Shown here: positions 6,559 through 14,133 of the stretch, piece by piece
How positions within the stretch are numbered: the first letter of the stretch is position 1
How the letters are laid out: each line of letters starts with the position of its first letter
Assembly: GCA_023379465.1 (NCBI GenBank)
Contig: JAMCTM010000023.1
Location: 1 to 14,464, forward strand
DNA from: Patescibacteria group bacterium
Lineage (GTDB): Bacteria; Patescibacteria; Microgenomatia; Levybacterales; UBA12049
DNA length: 14,464 nt
Direction: 5' to 3'
Notes under the pieces: generated by a model
The model's input: only the letters and a program-made list of their open reading frames with translations
The model's database searches: none
What the model was told of the DNA's origin: nothing
Program-made: the position numbers and the translations under genes

Positions 6559-9500
6559 TTTTAGTTTGGCGCGTATAATTTTGATCAACCACATTGGTTG
6601 CCTCGAGTGCTTGTTGCATCTCCTCTGACTCCTCTTGAACATCGGAAACTGTTAAGGCCTGATCCTGAGAGATTGTTGCCCCCAAGGGAATAACATTTAA
6701 GGCTATTGCCTGGAGTTCTTTTATAAGAACCTTAAACGACTCCGGAACTTTAGGGGTCGGGATATCAATGCCTTTGACAATTGCCTCAAACGCCTTGGAT
6801 CTGCCGACAAGATCATCCGATTTTATCGTAAGCATCTCCTGGAGTACATATCTTGCCCGGTGCGCCTCAAGCGCCCAAACCTCCATCTCTCCGAGACGCT
6901 GTCCTCCCATCTGCGCTTTTCCGCCCAAAGGCTGCTGGGTTACCAAAGAATAAGGGCCGGTAGACCTGGCATGGGTTTTATCCTCTACCATGTGAATCAG
7001 CTTCATTATATATTCTATGCCAACAACCACCGGATTTTCGTACGGCTCGCCTGTTCTGCCATCATAAAGGATGCTTTTCCCGTCTTCCGGCAAACCCGCT
7101 TTCTTAAGAAGAGAGACAATTCTTTCTTCTCCAACCTCTTCAAAAACAGGCAAACCAATTTTCATATTTAATTTTCTGGCGGCAAATCCCAAATGGGCCT
7201 CCAAGAGCTGTCCGAGATTCATACGCGCCAAAACGGAAATCGGAGAAATAACTATGTCAACAGGCGTACCATCCCCCAGATAAGGCATATCCTCCTGCGG
7301 CAGGATCTTTGAAATAACCCCTTTATTGCCGTGTCTGCCTGCCAATTTATCGCCTACCACTACGTGTCTAAACTGGGCAACCTCGACTATAATTTTTCTA
7401 ATAGCCCCCGGTTCAAGTTCGTCTCCCTTTTTTCGATCCAGTATCTGCACGTTTATAACTGTTCCTTTTTCTCCGTGAGGCATACGAAGGGAAGTGTCTC
7501 TTACTTCTCTTGCCTGCTCGCCAAAGATTGCCCTTAATAATCGTTCCTCTGCCGTAAGCTCTGTTTCTCCCTTAGGAGCAATCTTGCCAACCAGGATATC
7601 TCCCGGGGTTACCTCGCTTCCCACAACTATTATTCCTTCCTTATCAAGCTTTACCAAATCTTCTTCGGAAACATTTGGAATATCGCAGGTTGTCTCCTCC
7701 GGACCAAGTTTTGTCTCAACAACGGCGGTCTCATATCTTTCGATATGGACAGAAGAAAGAACGTCTTCCCTAATCAATCTATCGGAGATTACTATCGCGT
7801 CTTCGTAACCCAGACCGTCCAACGAGGTGTAGGCTATAAGAAGATTTCGTCCCAGAGCCAGCTCTCCGTTTTCGGATGCCGGTCCGTCAATCAAAACAGA
7901 ATCCTTACCAACCTTATCTCCGGTATTAACCAGTGTTTTCTGGGTATAGGCGGTTGCCTGAGATGAACGCCTAAAAGAATTTATATAAAATGTCTCCTCT
8001 TCGCCCTTTTTGTTCTCAAAAACAACCTGCCTGCTATCGGCAAATTTAATTTTGCCATCAAAAGGAGCCTTAACCACGCGCTTCATATCCTCAACCACCT
8101 CCATCTCCATGCCTGTGCCAACAATTGGGCTCTCGGGATTAACCAAAGGCACGGCCTGACATTGCATATGGGTTCCCATCAGTGCCCTGTTCGGCTCATC
8201 GTGATTAATAAAAGGAATTAACGAGGCCGCCGCTCCGACCACCTGACGCTCGACTATATCGGCGTATTCTATTTTCTCTTTTTCAACCTCCAGGAAATTT
8301 CCGCCAAATCGTGCGGCAACCCTATCGTTTTCTATAACCCCTTCCTCATTAAGTGTCATTGCATGGGTTATGTAATGCTTCTTTTCATCCTGCGCATCCA
8401 AATACTCTATTTCATCCCCTGCCCTAACCGTTGTCTTGCCGCCCCGTTTAACCGCAACCACCTTTCGATAGGGGGTCTCCAGAAAGCCATAATTATTTAC
8501 CCTGGCATAAAGAGCAAGATAGGTAACAAGCCCTATGTTTGGCCCCTCCGGCGAGCGGATCGGACAGATTCTGCCATACTGAGAACTGTTAATATCCCTT
8601 ATGGAAAATGCCGCTCTTTCCCTTGATATCCCGCCTGTTCCCATTACCGTCACCCTTCTTAAATTATCTATTTCGGAAAGAGGATTTGTTTGATCTATAA
8701 TCGTAGAGAGCTGGGAAGTCCTAAAGAACTCATTTATCGATGCCATTATGGGACGCGCGTTAACCAAGGAGGCAACCGAAATAGGAACGTCTTGCTGCAT
8801 AAGACTCATTCTTTCTTTAATACTTCTTTCAAGTCTTAAAACACCAACCCTGAACGCGGTGGTTGCCACCAGCTCCCCAACGCCTCTGATTCTTCTGTTT
8901 TCAAGACTATCTATATCGTCAATAGTGCCCTTACCCTCGCTTAGAAGAATCAGATAATTAATGGTTGCTATTACGTCTTCAACGCTAAGAACACGATCCT
9001 CACAGGGTTTAAAAGATGTTACATCTCTTAATCTTTTATTTATCTTATATCTGCCAACCACTCCTAAATCATAACGGCGCGGGTTAAAAAATAAGCCCCT
9101 AAAACTTTCCCTTACCTTATCTAAAACTATCGGTTCTCCCGGATGCATTTTCTTAAATATCTCAATCAGGGCTTCTGTTTCGCTCGCGGTAACGTCTTTT
9201 TCCAGAGTAGCGTTTATAAACGCCATACCATCCTTGTCTAAATCCTGAAATGCCTGGGTTATGGCTTCGTTTGACGAGATCCCTATTGCCCTAAGAAACG
9301 TCGTTACCGGAAACTTTTTTCTCCGATCTATTTTTACCAAAATTGTGCCATGGCGGGTTGTAACAAACTCAAGCCATGAACCGTGAGTCGGACGCACCTC
9401 TCCCATGTAAAGCTTTTTGCCTGTAATAGAATCCTGAAATTCTGTAAAAAACACACCCGGGGCGCGCACAAGCTGATTAACCACTGCCCTCTCCACGCCA

Positions 9501-9874
9501 TTTATAATAAATGTTCCTCTTTCCGTCATTTGAGGAATATCGCCTAAAAAAACCTCCGCTTTATGAGGTTTTCCGGTTTTTTTATTGGTTAAAATTGCCT
9601 TTACGTAGAGAGGGGCGTCAAATGTAAGTCCTTTTTCTATTGCTTTTTCCCAGGTCACGGAAGGCTTACCCAAGCGATAATCTTCCAAAGATAAAACCCA
9701 ATTCTTTTCTGTAAAATCTTCAATTGGGGATATCTCTTTAAGAATTTCTCCTATGCCTGTCTTTTCAAACCAGATATAAGACTCCCTTTGCATAGCCAAA
9801 AGATCCAGTTTTGGCAAAAAAGAGTATTTCCTGCCCCAATAGTGTCTAATATTGCTATTATCGTTACTAAGCAT
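6551..9874 (-). CDS. rpoB: DNA-directed RNA polymerase subunit beta
   Basis: Beta is the second large catalytic subunit of RNA polymerase. From ATG 9874 it has 1107 residues (MLSNDNSNIRHYWGRKYSFL...), shorter than the 1342 of E. coli, as expected without large lineage inserts. A TTG at 9889 would add five residues; neither start has a Shine-Dalgarno, and ATG fits the family N-terminus better. Recognisable blocks: GVERAVVNQLVRAPGVFF (about 126-143), the rifampicin region (386-411), CPIRSPEGPNIGL (437-449), GYEDAIVIS (689-697), KLAGRHGNKGVIS (843-855), and the C-terminal THARSTGPYSLVTQQPLGGK with MGGQRLGEMEVWALEA. Several rifampicin-pocket residues differ from the sensitive consensus. It is first in the rpoB-rpoC-rpsL-rpsG unit; rpoC overlaps its stop by 8 bases (ATGAATAA), implying coupled translation in equal amounts. 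Confidence 0.98.
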   Translation of the reverse strand: MLSNDNSNIRHYWGRKYSFLPKLDLLAMQRESYIWFEKTGIGEILKEISPIEDFTEKNWVLSLEDYRLGKPSVTWEKAIEKGLTFDAPLYVKAILTNKKTGKPHKAEVFLGDIPQMTERGTFIINGVERAVVNQLVRAPGVFFTEFQDSITGKKLYMGEVRPTHGSWLEFVTTRHGTILVKIDRRKKFPVTTFLRAIGISSNEAITQAFQDLDKDGMAFINATLEKDVTASETEALIEIFKKMHPGEPIVLDKVRESFRGLFFNPRRYDLGVVGRYKINKRLRDVTSFKPCEDRVLSVEDVIATINYLILLSEGKGTIDDIDSLENRRIRGVGELVATTAFRVGVLRLERSIKERMSLMQQDVPISVASLVNARPIMASINEFFRTSQLSTIIDQTNPLSEIDNLRRVTVMGTGGISRERAAFSIRDINSSQYGRICPIRSPEGPNIGLVTYLALYARVNNYGFLETPYRKVVAVKRGGKTTVRAGDEIEYLDAQDEKKHYITHAMTLNEEGVIENDRVAARFGGNFLEVEKEKIEYADIVERQVVGAAASLIPFINHDEPNRALMGTHMQCQAVPLVNPESPIVGTGMEMEVVEDMKRVVKAPFDGKIKFADSRQVVFENKKGEEETFYINSFRRSSQATAYTQKTLVNTGDKVGKDSVLIDGPASENGELALGRNLLIAYTSLDGLGYEDAIVISDRLIREDVLSSVHIERYETAVVETKLGPEETTCDIPNVSEEDLVKLDKEGIIVVGSEVTPGDILVGKIAPKGETELTAEERLLRAIFGEQAREVRDTSLRMPHGEKGTVINVQILDRKKGDELEPGAIRKIIVEVAQFRHVVVGDKLAGRHGNKGVISKILPQEDMPYLGDGTPVDIVISPISVLARMNLGQLLEAHLGFAARKLNMKIGLPVFEEVGEERIVSLLKKAGLPEDGKSILYDGRTGEPYENPVVVGIEYIMKLIHMVEDKTHARSTGPYSLVTQQPLGGKAQMGGQRLGEMEVWALEAHRARYVLQEMLTIKSDDLVGRSKAFEAIVKGIDIPTPKVPESFKVLIKELQAIALNVIPLGATISQDQALTVSDVQEESEEMQQALEATNVVDQNYTRQTKNE

Positions 9875-9884
9875 TTGGAATAAG

Positions 9885-9926
9885 TTCAAAAGGACATTCG
9901 GATTATGAAGAAAATAATCCTTTTAA
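9885..9926 (-). other. Two mutually exclusive stems in the rpoB leader
   Basis: On the minus strand GGATTAT (9920-9914) pairs with ATAATCC (9906-9900) across a 7-base loop. Alternatively AAAAGGA (9924-9918) pairs with TCCTTTT (9894-9888), extendable by a G-U and a U-A pair. Both use bases 9918-9920, so they cannot form together. The second buries the alternative TTG start (9889-9887) and ends about 10 bases before ATG 9874. It may be a translational or attenuation switch; only pairing logic supports it. Confidence 0.35.
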
Positions 9927-9930
9927 CAAC

Positions 9931-9964
9931 AAAAAGATACAAGCAAAGCCCCCTTTTGTATCTT
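9931..9964 (-). terminator. Terminator-like hairpin in the rpoB leader (possible attenuator)
   Basis: Minus-strand AAGATACAA (9964-9956) and TTGTATCTT (9942-9934) form a perfect 9-base stem; three more inner pairs (AAG/CTT) can close a GGGG loop, leaving TGC as a bulge. The stem runs directly into TTT then GTTGTT. It starts about 10 bases after the predicted rpoB transcription start, so here it would act as an attenuator or 5' stabilising element rather than an operon end. The stem is AT-rich. On the plus strand the following TTATTAAG makes a poorer terminator. Confidence 0.45.
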
Positions 9965-9977
9965 ATTAAGGTTAGTT

Positions 9978-9994
9978 ACGTATATAACATACGT
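9978..9994. repeat. Palindrome ACGTAT-5-ATACGT over the rpoB -10 box
   Basis: Perfect 6-base arms at 9978-9983 and 9989-9994 flank ATAAC and overlap the predicted -10 box (9981-9986). This is a typical position for a repressor operator, but no regulator gene is in the window, and the repeat could be fortuitous. Confidence 0.3.
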
Positions 9995-10010
9995 TTTATA
10001 CTCCTGTCAA
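9981..10010 (-). promoter_or_regulatory. Strong promoter candidate for the rpoB operon
   Basis: Minus-strand TTGACA (10010-10005, perfect consensus), an 18-base spacer and TATATA (9986-9981, 4 of 6), with a TG one base upstream of the -10 (TGTTATATA) as in extended -10 promoters. Predicted start near 9974, giving a leader of about 100 bases to ATG 9874. It is the best sigma-70-type promoter in the window, as expected for RNA polymerase genes. Confidence 0.7.
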
Positions 10011-10015
10011 TAACC

Positions 10016-10045
10016 TATAGTATTGTATGGGGTTTGAGTACTATA
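10016..10045. repeat. Inverted repeat TATAGTA/TACTATA between the divergent promoters
   Basis: Perfect 7-base arms (10016-10022 and 10039-10045) with a 16-base spacer lie between the rpoB -35 and the alaS -10. They could be a shared regulator site. The arms are AT-rich and evidence is weak. Confidence 0.2.
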
Positions 10046-10085
10046 CGAAGCTTTACTTTTAGAGAATTCGGTATTTTTCGGTTCG

Positions 10086-10094
10086 TGGTATAAT
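10086..10094 (+). promoter_or_regulatory. alaS extended -10 promoter, predicting a leaderless mRNA
   Basis: TGGTATAAT is a perfect extended -10 (TGn plus TATAAT). Its last base is 7 bases before 10101, so transcription should begin at 10101-10102, at the alaS ATG itself. The -35 region (TTCGGT near 10067-10072) is poor, as extended -10 promoters allow. No Shine-Dalgarno is possible. Confidence 0.7.
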
Positions 10095-10101
10095 TTGTAG
10101 T

Positions 10102-11895
10102 ATGACCTCCTTGGAAATTTTAGAAAAATATCTCGCATTTTTTACCAAACGGGGGCATATAAAAATCCCCAATTCCGCCCTCGTTCCGGAAAACGACCCC
10201 AGCACCCTTTTTACTTCATCGGGCATGCAGCCCTTATTGCCTTATCTTTTAGGAGAAAAGCACGGCCTGGGCAAAAGACTTATGAACGTACAAAATTGTT
10301 TTCGTGCGGTTGACATAGATTCGGTTGGAGACAATAAGCATATAACTTTTTTCCGAATGCTTGGTAACTGGAGCCTTGGTGATTACTTTAAAAAAGAGCA
10401 GATCGCTTGGATTTGGGAGTTTATCACCAAAGAGCTAAAAATACCCAAAGACAGACTTTATATAAGCCTTTTCAAGGGCTTCGGAGACATCAAAAAAGAC
10501 GAGGATTCAAAAGAGATCTGGAGCAAAATCCTCATCGGTGAAGGCCTAGACCCAAAAGAACGAATCTTTTTTTACTCCGAGGAAAACTGGTGGTCAAGAA
10601 CCAACGATCCCAATACTATGCCCGAGGGAGAACCGGGGGGGCCGGATAGCGAAGTGTTTTATCGCTTTGATGCTAAACATAATCCAAAGTTTGGCAAGAC
10701 CTGCCATCCCAACTGTCCCTGCGGCCGCTTTCTGGAGATTGGCAATAGCGTTTTTATGGAGTTTAAAAAAGGCAAAAACGGATTTGAGCACCTGCCTCAG
10801 AAAAATGTTGATTTCGGCGGCGGACTGGAGCGTCTTCTTGCCGCGGTGGAAAATGAGCCGGATATTTTTCAAACAAGCCTGTTTGCGCCAATTATTCAAG
10901 TAATCGAAGAAACTACCGAAAAAAGTTATCTTAAGCATAAAGAAAAAATGAGGATTATAACCGATCACTTAATCGCCTCAGGTTTTATCATCATAAACAA
11001 CATAAAACCGTCCAATAAGGAACAGGGATATATCTTAAGAAGGCTTATCCGCCGATCCCTCGATAACTTTTACCTCCTGAACGGGAAAAACATAGCGCCA
11101 ATTCTTAAATCAATTGCAAAGGAATACGGCAAAAGCGATCAGCCCTTAATAGAAAGGTTCGAGGAGATTAAAGATACCATCTTGGAAGAAGAACAAAAAT
11201 ACAATATAGCTCTCACCGGTGCTAAAAAATTCATTATCAAAAAATATAAAAAAACAGGCGATGAGTTAATGGGAGCTGTTCGGATTTTGGCAGAAGATGC
11301 CTTTCTGCTCTACTCAACCCACGGTTTATCCCCCAGCCAAATCAAAAGCCTGGGATACACGTTTGACGAAAAAGCCTTTGCCGAAAAAATGAAAGGCCAT
11401 CAAAAGTTATCAAAAAAAAATGTCCATGAGAGGTTCCGCGGCGGATTAAAAGACCACCAGGAAAAAACAATCATGGGACATACCGCAACCCATCTCCTGC
11501 ATCAGGCATTAAGAGAGGTTCTGGGCAATCATGTCTATCAAACAGGAAGTAACATAACAACGGATCGCGTAAGGTTTGACTTTAACTACGAAAATAAATT
11601 AAGCGATAGCCAACTCACGCAGGCGGAAACTATAGTCAATAAAAAAATTAGCGAAAACCTGCCGGTGCACTTTGAAATGCTGCCTATTGATAAAGCCAGA
11701 AAGAAAGGCGCAATAGGACTTTTTGACGCAAAATACAAAGATAAAGTTAAGGTTTATTTTATAGGAACCTATTCGATCGAATTCTGCGGAGGGCCGCATG
11801 TAGATTTTACAGGAAGATTAAAAAGCTTTAAGATAATAAAACAGGAAAGTATTGGGAATAAACAAAGAAGGATATATGCCAAAGTAAACAATTAA
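10102..11895 (+). CDS. alaS: Alanine-tRNA ligase, short form without the C-terminal domain
   Basis: AlaRS activates alanine with ATP and charges tRNA-Ala. The 597-residue product is far below the roughly 875 of E. coli. The class II catalytic core is recognisable: TSSGMQPLLPYL (38-49), CFRAVDI (66-72), motif 2 TFFRMLGNWSLGDYFK (82-97) and VDFGGGLERL (236-245). A middle domain includes RGY-like EQGYILRRLIRRS (307-319). The editing domain, which hydrolyses mischarged Ser/Gly-tRNA, has HTATH (460-464) and CGGPH (562-566), giving all four metal-site ligands. The protein ends about 30 residues later, so the C-Ala region used for dimerisation and tRNA-elbow contact is missing. Odd points: FFRML replaces the usual FFEML, and the common GPCGPCSE is GEPGGPDSE, while a new cysteine cluster (CHPNCPC, 201-207) appears downstream. 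Translation probably starts on a leaderless message. Confidence 0.96.
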   Translation: MTSLEILEKYLAFFTKRGHIKIPNSALVPENDPSTLFTSSGMQPLLPYLLGEKHGLGKRLMNVQNCFRAVDIDSVGDNKHITFFRMLGNWSLGDYFKKEQIAWIWEFITKELKIPKDRLYISLFKGFGDIKKDEDSKEIWSKILIGEGLDPKERIFFYSEENWWSRTNDPNTMPEGEPGGPDSEVFYRFDAKHNPKFGKTCHPNCPCGRFLEIGNSVFMEFKKGKNGFEHLPQKNVDFGGGLERLLAAVENEPDIFQTSLFAPIIQVIEETTEKSYLKHKEKMRIITDHLIASGFIIINNIKPSNKEQGYILRRLIRRSLDNFYLLNGKNIAPILKSIAKEYGKSDQPLIERFEEIKDTILEEEQKYNIALTGAKKFIIKKYKKTGDELMGAVRILAEDAFLLYSTHGLSPSQIKSLGYTFDEKAFAEKMKGHQKLSKKNVHERFRGGLKDHQEKTIMGHTATHLLHQALREVLGNHVYQTGSNITTDRVRFDFNYENKLSDSQLTQAETIVNKKISENLPVHFEMLPIDKARKKGAIGLFDAKYKDKVKVYFIGTYSIEFCGGPHVDFTGRLKSFKIIKQESIGNKQRRIYAKVNN

Positions 11896-11898
11896 TTT

Positions 11899-14133
11899 AT
11901 GAAACTGCCTTTTTCTTTTTCCCTGCAAAAAAAGGAAAACCCTGAATACTTCTTGGCCTTGCTCCTAAGAGAGGAAAAGGCCGAAGCGGTAATTTTTGAA
12001 CAGTTTCACGGAAAGGTTAAGGTAATCGGCGAAAACGAAGAATACTTTAACGAATCTATAGAGAAAGCCTCTGATGAAATGTGGCTTGATACCCTGGATA
12101 AAATAATCTCTAAAGCCGAAGAAGCGCTTCCTGCCAATATCCAAACCCAAAAAACAATCTTTGGATTAAAAGAAAGCTGGGTTCTTAAAACACATATAAA
12201 AAGAGAGTATCTGGAGAGGATAAAAAAAATAAGCAAGGAGCTTAATTTAATTCCGATAGGATTTATCGTCATTGCCGAAGCGGTAGCGCATCTTTTGGAA
12301 AAAAAGGAAGGTGTTCCTATCTCTGCCATATTGGCAGAGCTTGATAAAAAAAATATTACCCTATCCTTAATCCGCGCGGGAAAAATTGTTCATACCCAAA
12401 GCTCGGTAATAGAAGAATCTATCGTAAAAACTACGGATAAATTGCTTCATTTTTTTACCGACTACGGAATTCTTCCGTCCCGAATAATTCTTTTAGACGC
12501 GGAAGAAGATAATCTAAACCAAGAATTTATCTCCCACCCATGGAGCAAAAGCCTTCCTTTTCTGCATTTCCCTCAAATCGAAACACTGCCCGGAGGTTTT
12601 GATGCCCAGGCTGTTTTGTCGGGCGCGGTAAGTCAGATGGGATTTGAGTTACTGGGTGAAACCCCGGACAGAAAACCGCTCAGACAAACCCAGACACAGG
12701 AAGAGGCGGCGGGAGAGGGAGTGCCTCAGGCAGACAAAGGGAACGGAGAAAGCCTTTTGGAAAAAGACAGTGAAGATCTAGGATTTATCAAAGAGGGAGA
12801 CATTGCCCAAATAAATCTGGACAGAAGTAATATATCGAATATATCGGAAGAGGCGGAAGAAAAAGCTATCGGAAAAGAGCTTCCCGAAACTAAGGCAGTA
12901 ATAAATAGATTATCCGTCAAAAGACTTCTAACATTCTCAAATGCAATCTTTATCTCTTTAAAAGGTATTCTTGCCAAAATGCATCTGCCTTCTCTGCCCG
13001 CGTTTAGAAAGAACAAGCTGTTCATTCTACCCCTTGTCTTTGCTTTAATGATAGCTATTTTTGTTTTGTATCTTCTAAAAGCCTCCGCCAAGGTAATTTT
13101 ATTTGTAAATCCAAACTCTTTGGAGAAAACGCAAAATATTACCTTTTCTCCCAATGCCGGTACGGATTTTTCTAAAGATATTATACACGCCAGCCCCATA
13201 TCCGTATCCGAAACAGGCAGCGTCTCAACCAACTCAACCGGCACAAAAGAGATTGGCAATAAGGCAAAGGGGAGTATAACAATTGTTAGTCTCTTGCCAA
13301 ATCAACAAACATTTGAACAAGGCACAAGTGTAAAATCATCAAACGGACTGGAATTTACGACAGATTCAAGCATAACAGTGGCATCCAGTTCGGGTGCAAC
13401 GGATCCTCAAACTCAGAAAGTAAACGTTACCGCAAAGGATATAGGAAAAAAATATAATTTGCCCTCTGGAACAAAATTCACCATCGGTTCATTCGATAGC
13501 TCATCTGCTCAGGGAGAAAATGATACGCCCTTTTCCGGAGGATCAAAAAAAGAGATAACCGTTGTGTCCAAGAATGATTATGACAAACTACTTGCTGAAT
13601 TGCCTAAAAGCCTAGAGGACAAGGCAAAAAAAGACATCGCCCAAAAAGTCTCCCCGGATATGGGAATCATTCCCCTTCTAACCGGCGAAACCGTAACCGC
13701 CAAATACTTTGATAAAAATATAGGGGATCAGACAGCCCAGGTAACCCTTAAAGCAACGGTTTCCTATCAAAGTCTCTCCTATAAAAAAAGTGACTTAAAC
13801 ACTTTCTCCTTACACCTTTTCCAAAACCGTGCCCAAAGCGAAACAGTTACGGCAAGCGGTGTAAGCCTGTCTTTAAAAGATATTAAAGAGAATAGCGATA
13901 AAACAGTAAGCGCCAATCTTAAAGCAACGGCTTCTCTTTTACCAAAGATAAATAACCGGCAATTAATAGAACAAATAAAAGGCAAACCAATCCAGGACGC
14001 GACAAGAATATTATCAAAACTGCCTCAGGTAAGGGATGTTTCCGTAAAGCTTTCTCCTGCCTTACCCTTGCTGCCCGGTCTTCTCCCAAGAATGGGGAGA
14101 AACATAATCATAATCATAAAAAACAATGAGTAA
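11899..14133 (+). CDS. Single-pass membrane protein: PilM/FtsA-like N-terminus with baseplate-J-like outer region
   Basis: The N-terminal half (about 1-250) resembles the actin-fold PilM/FtsA type, with a strand-loop-strand ILAELDKKNITLSLIRAGKI (144-163); I see no complete ATP-binding set. An acidic, low-complexity linker (about 252-335) leads to one membrane segment (374-394, LFILPLVFALMIAIFVLYLL). The outer region (395-744) is Ser/Thr-rich and beta-rich, and resembles patescibacterial proteins labelled baseplate J/gp47-like: STGTKEIGNKAKGSITI (446-462), NVTAKDIGKKYNLPSGTKF (509-527), and a C-terminal LSKLPQVRDVSVKLSP (705-720). With the N-terminus inside, positively charged FRKNK just before the segment fits the inside-positive rule. 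It starts 3 bases after the alaS stop without a Shine-Dalgarno and overlaps a sortase-like gene by 8 bases. A role in envelope or pilus-like surface assembly is an inference; the substrate is unknown. Confidence 0.62.
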   Translation: MKLPFSFSLQKKENPEYFLALLLREEKAEAVIFEQFHGKVKVIGENEEYFNESIEKASDEMWLDTLDKIISKAEEALPANIQTQKTIFGLKESWVLKTHIKREYLERIKKISKELNLIPIGFIVIAEAVAHLLEKKEGVPISAILAELDKKNITLSLIRAGKIVHTQSSVIEESIVKTTDKLLHFFTDYGILPSRIILLDAEEDNLNQEFISHPWSKSLPFLHFPQIETLPGGFDAQAVLSGAVSQMGFELLGETPDRKPLRQTQTQEEAAGEGVPQADKGNGESLLEKDSEDLGFIKEGDIAQINLDRSNISNISEEAEEKAIGKELPETKAVINRLSVKRLLTFSNAIFISLKGILAKMHLPSLPAFRKNKLFILPLVFALMIAIFVLYLLKASAKVILFVNPNSLEKTQNITFSPNAGTDFSKDIIHASPISVSETGSVSTNSTGTKEIGNKAKGSITIVSLLPNQQTFEQGTSVKSSNGLEFTTDSSITVASSSGATDPQTQKVNVTAKDIGKKYNLPSGTKFTIGSFDSSSAQGENDTPFSGGSKKEITVVSKNDYDKLLAELPKSLEDKAKKDIAQKVSPDMGIIPLLTGETVTAKYFDKNIGDQTAQVTLKATVSYQSLSYKKSDLNTFSLHLFQNRAQSETVTASGVSLSLKDIKENSDKTVSANLKATASLLPKINNRQLIEQIKGKPIQDATRILSKLPQVRDVSVKLSPALPLLPGLLPRMGRNIIIIIKNNE

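Noticed and set aside
6559..6642. Upstream extension of rpoC to the ATG at 6642.
   Set aside because: The added 28 residues lie wholly inside the rpoB coding end and do not resemble an RpoC N-terminus; MNNKKLKDP at 6558 does.
9905..10093. A plus-strand open frame of 62 codons, rich in hydrophobic residues, between rpoB and alaS.
   Set aside because: It spans the rpoB promoter, leader hairpins and most of the alaS promoter, has no Shine-Dalgarno, and its hydrophobicity follows from AT-rich DNA.
12726..13259. A 177-codon minus-strand frame opposite the large membrane-protein gene.
   Set aside because: The plus-strand frame has coherent domain order and tight operon spacing; the antisense product has no recognisable motifs.
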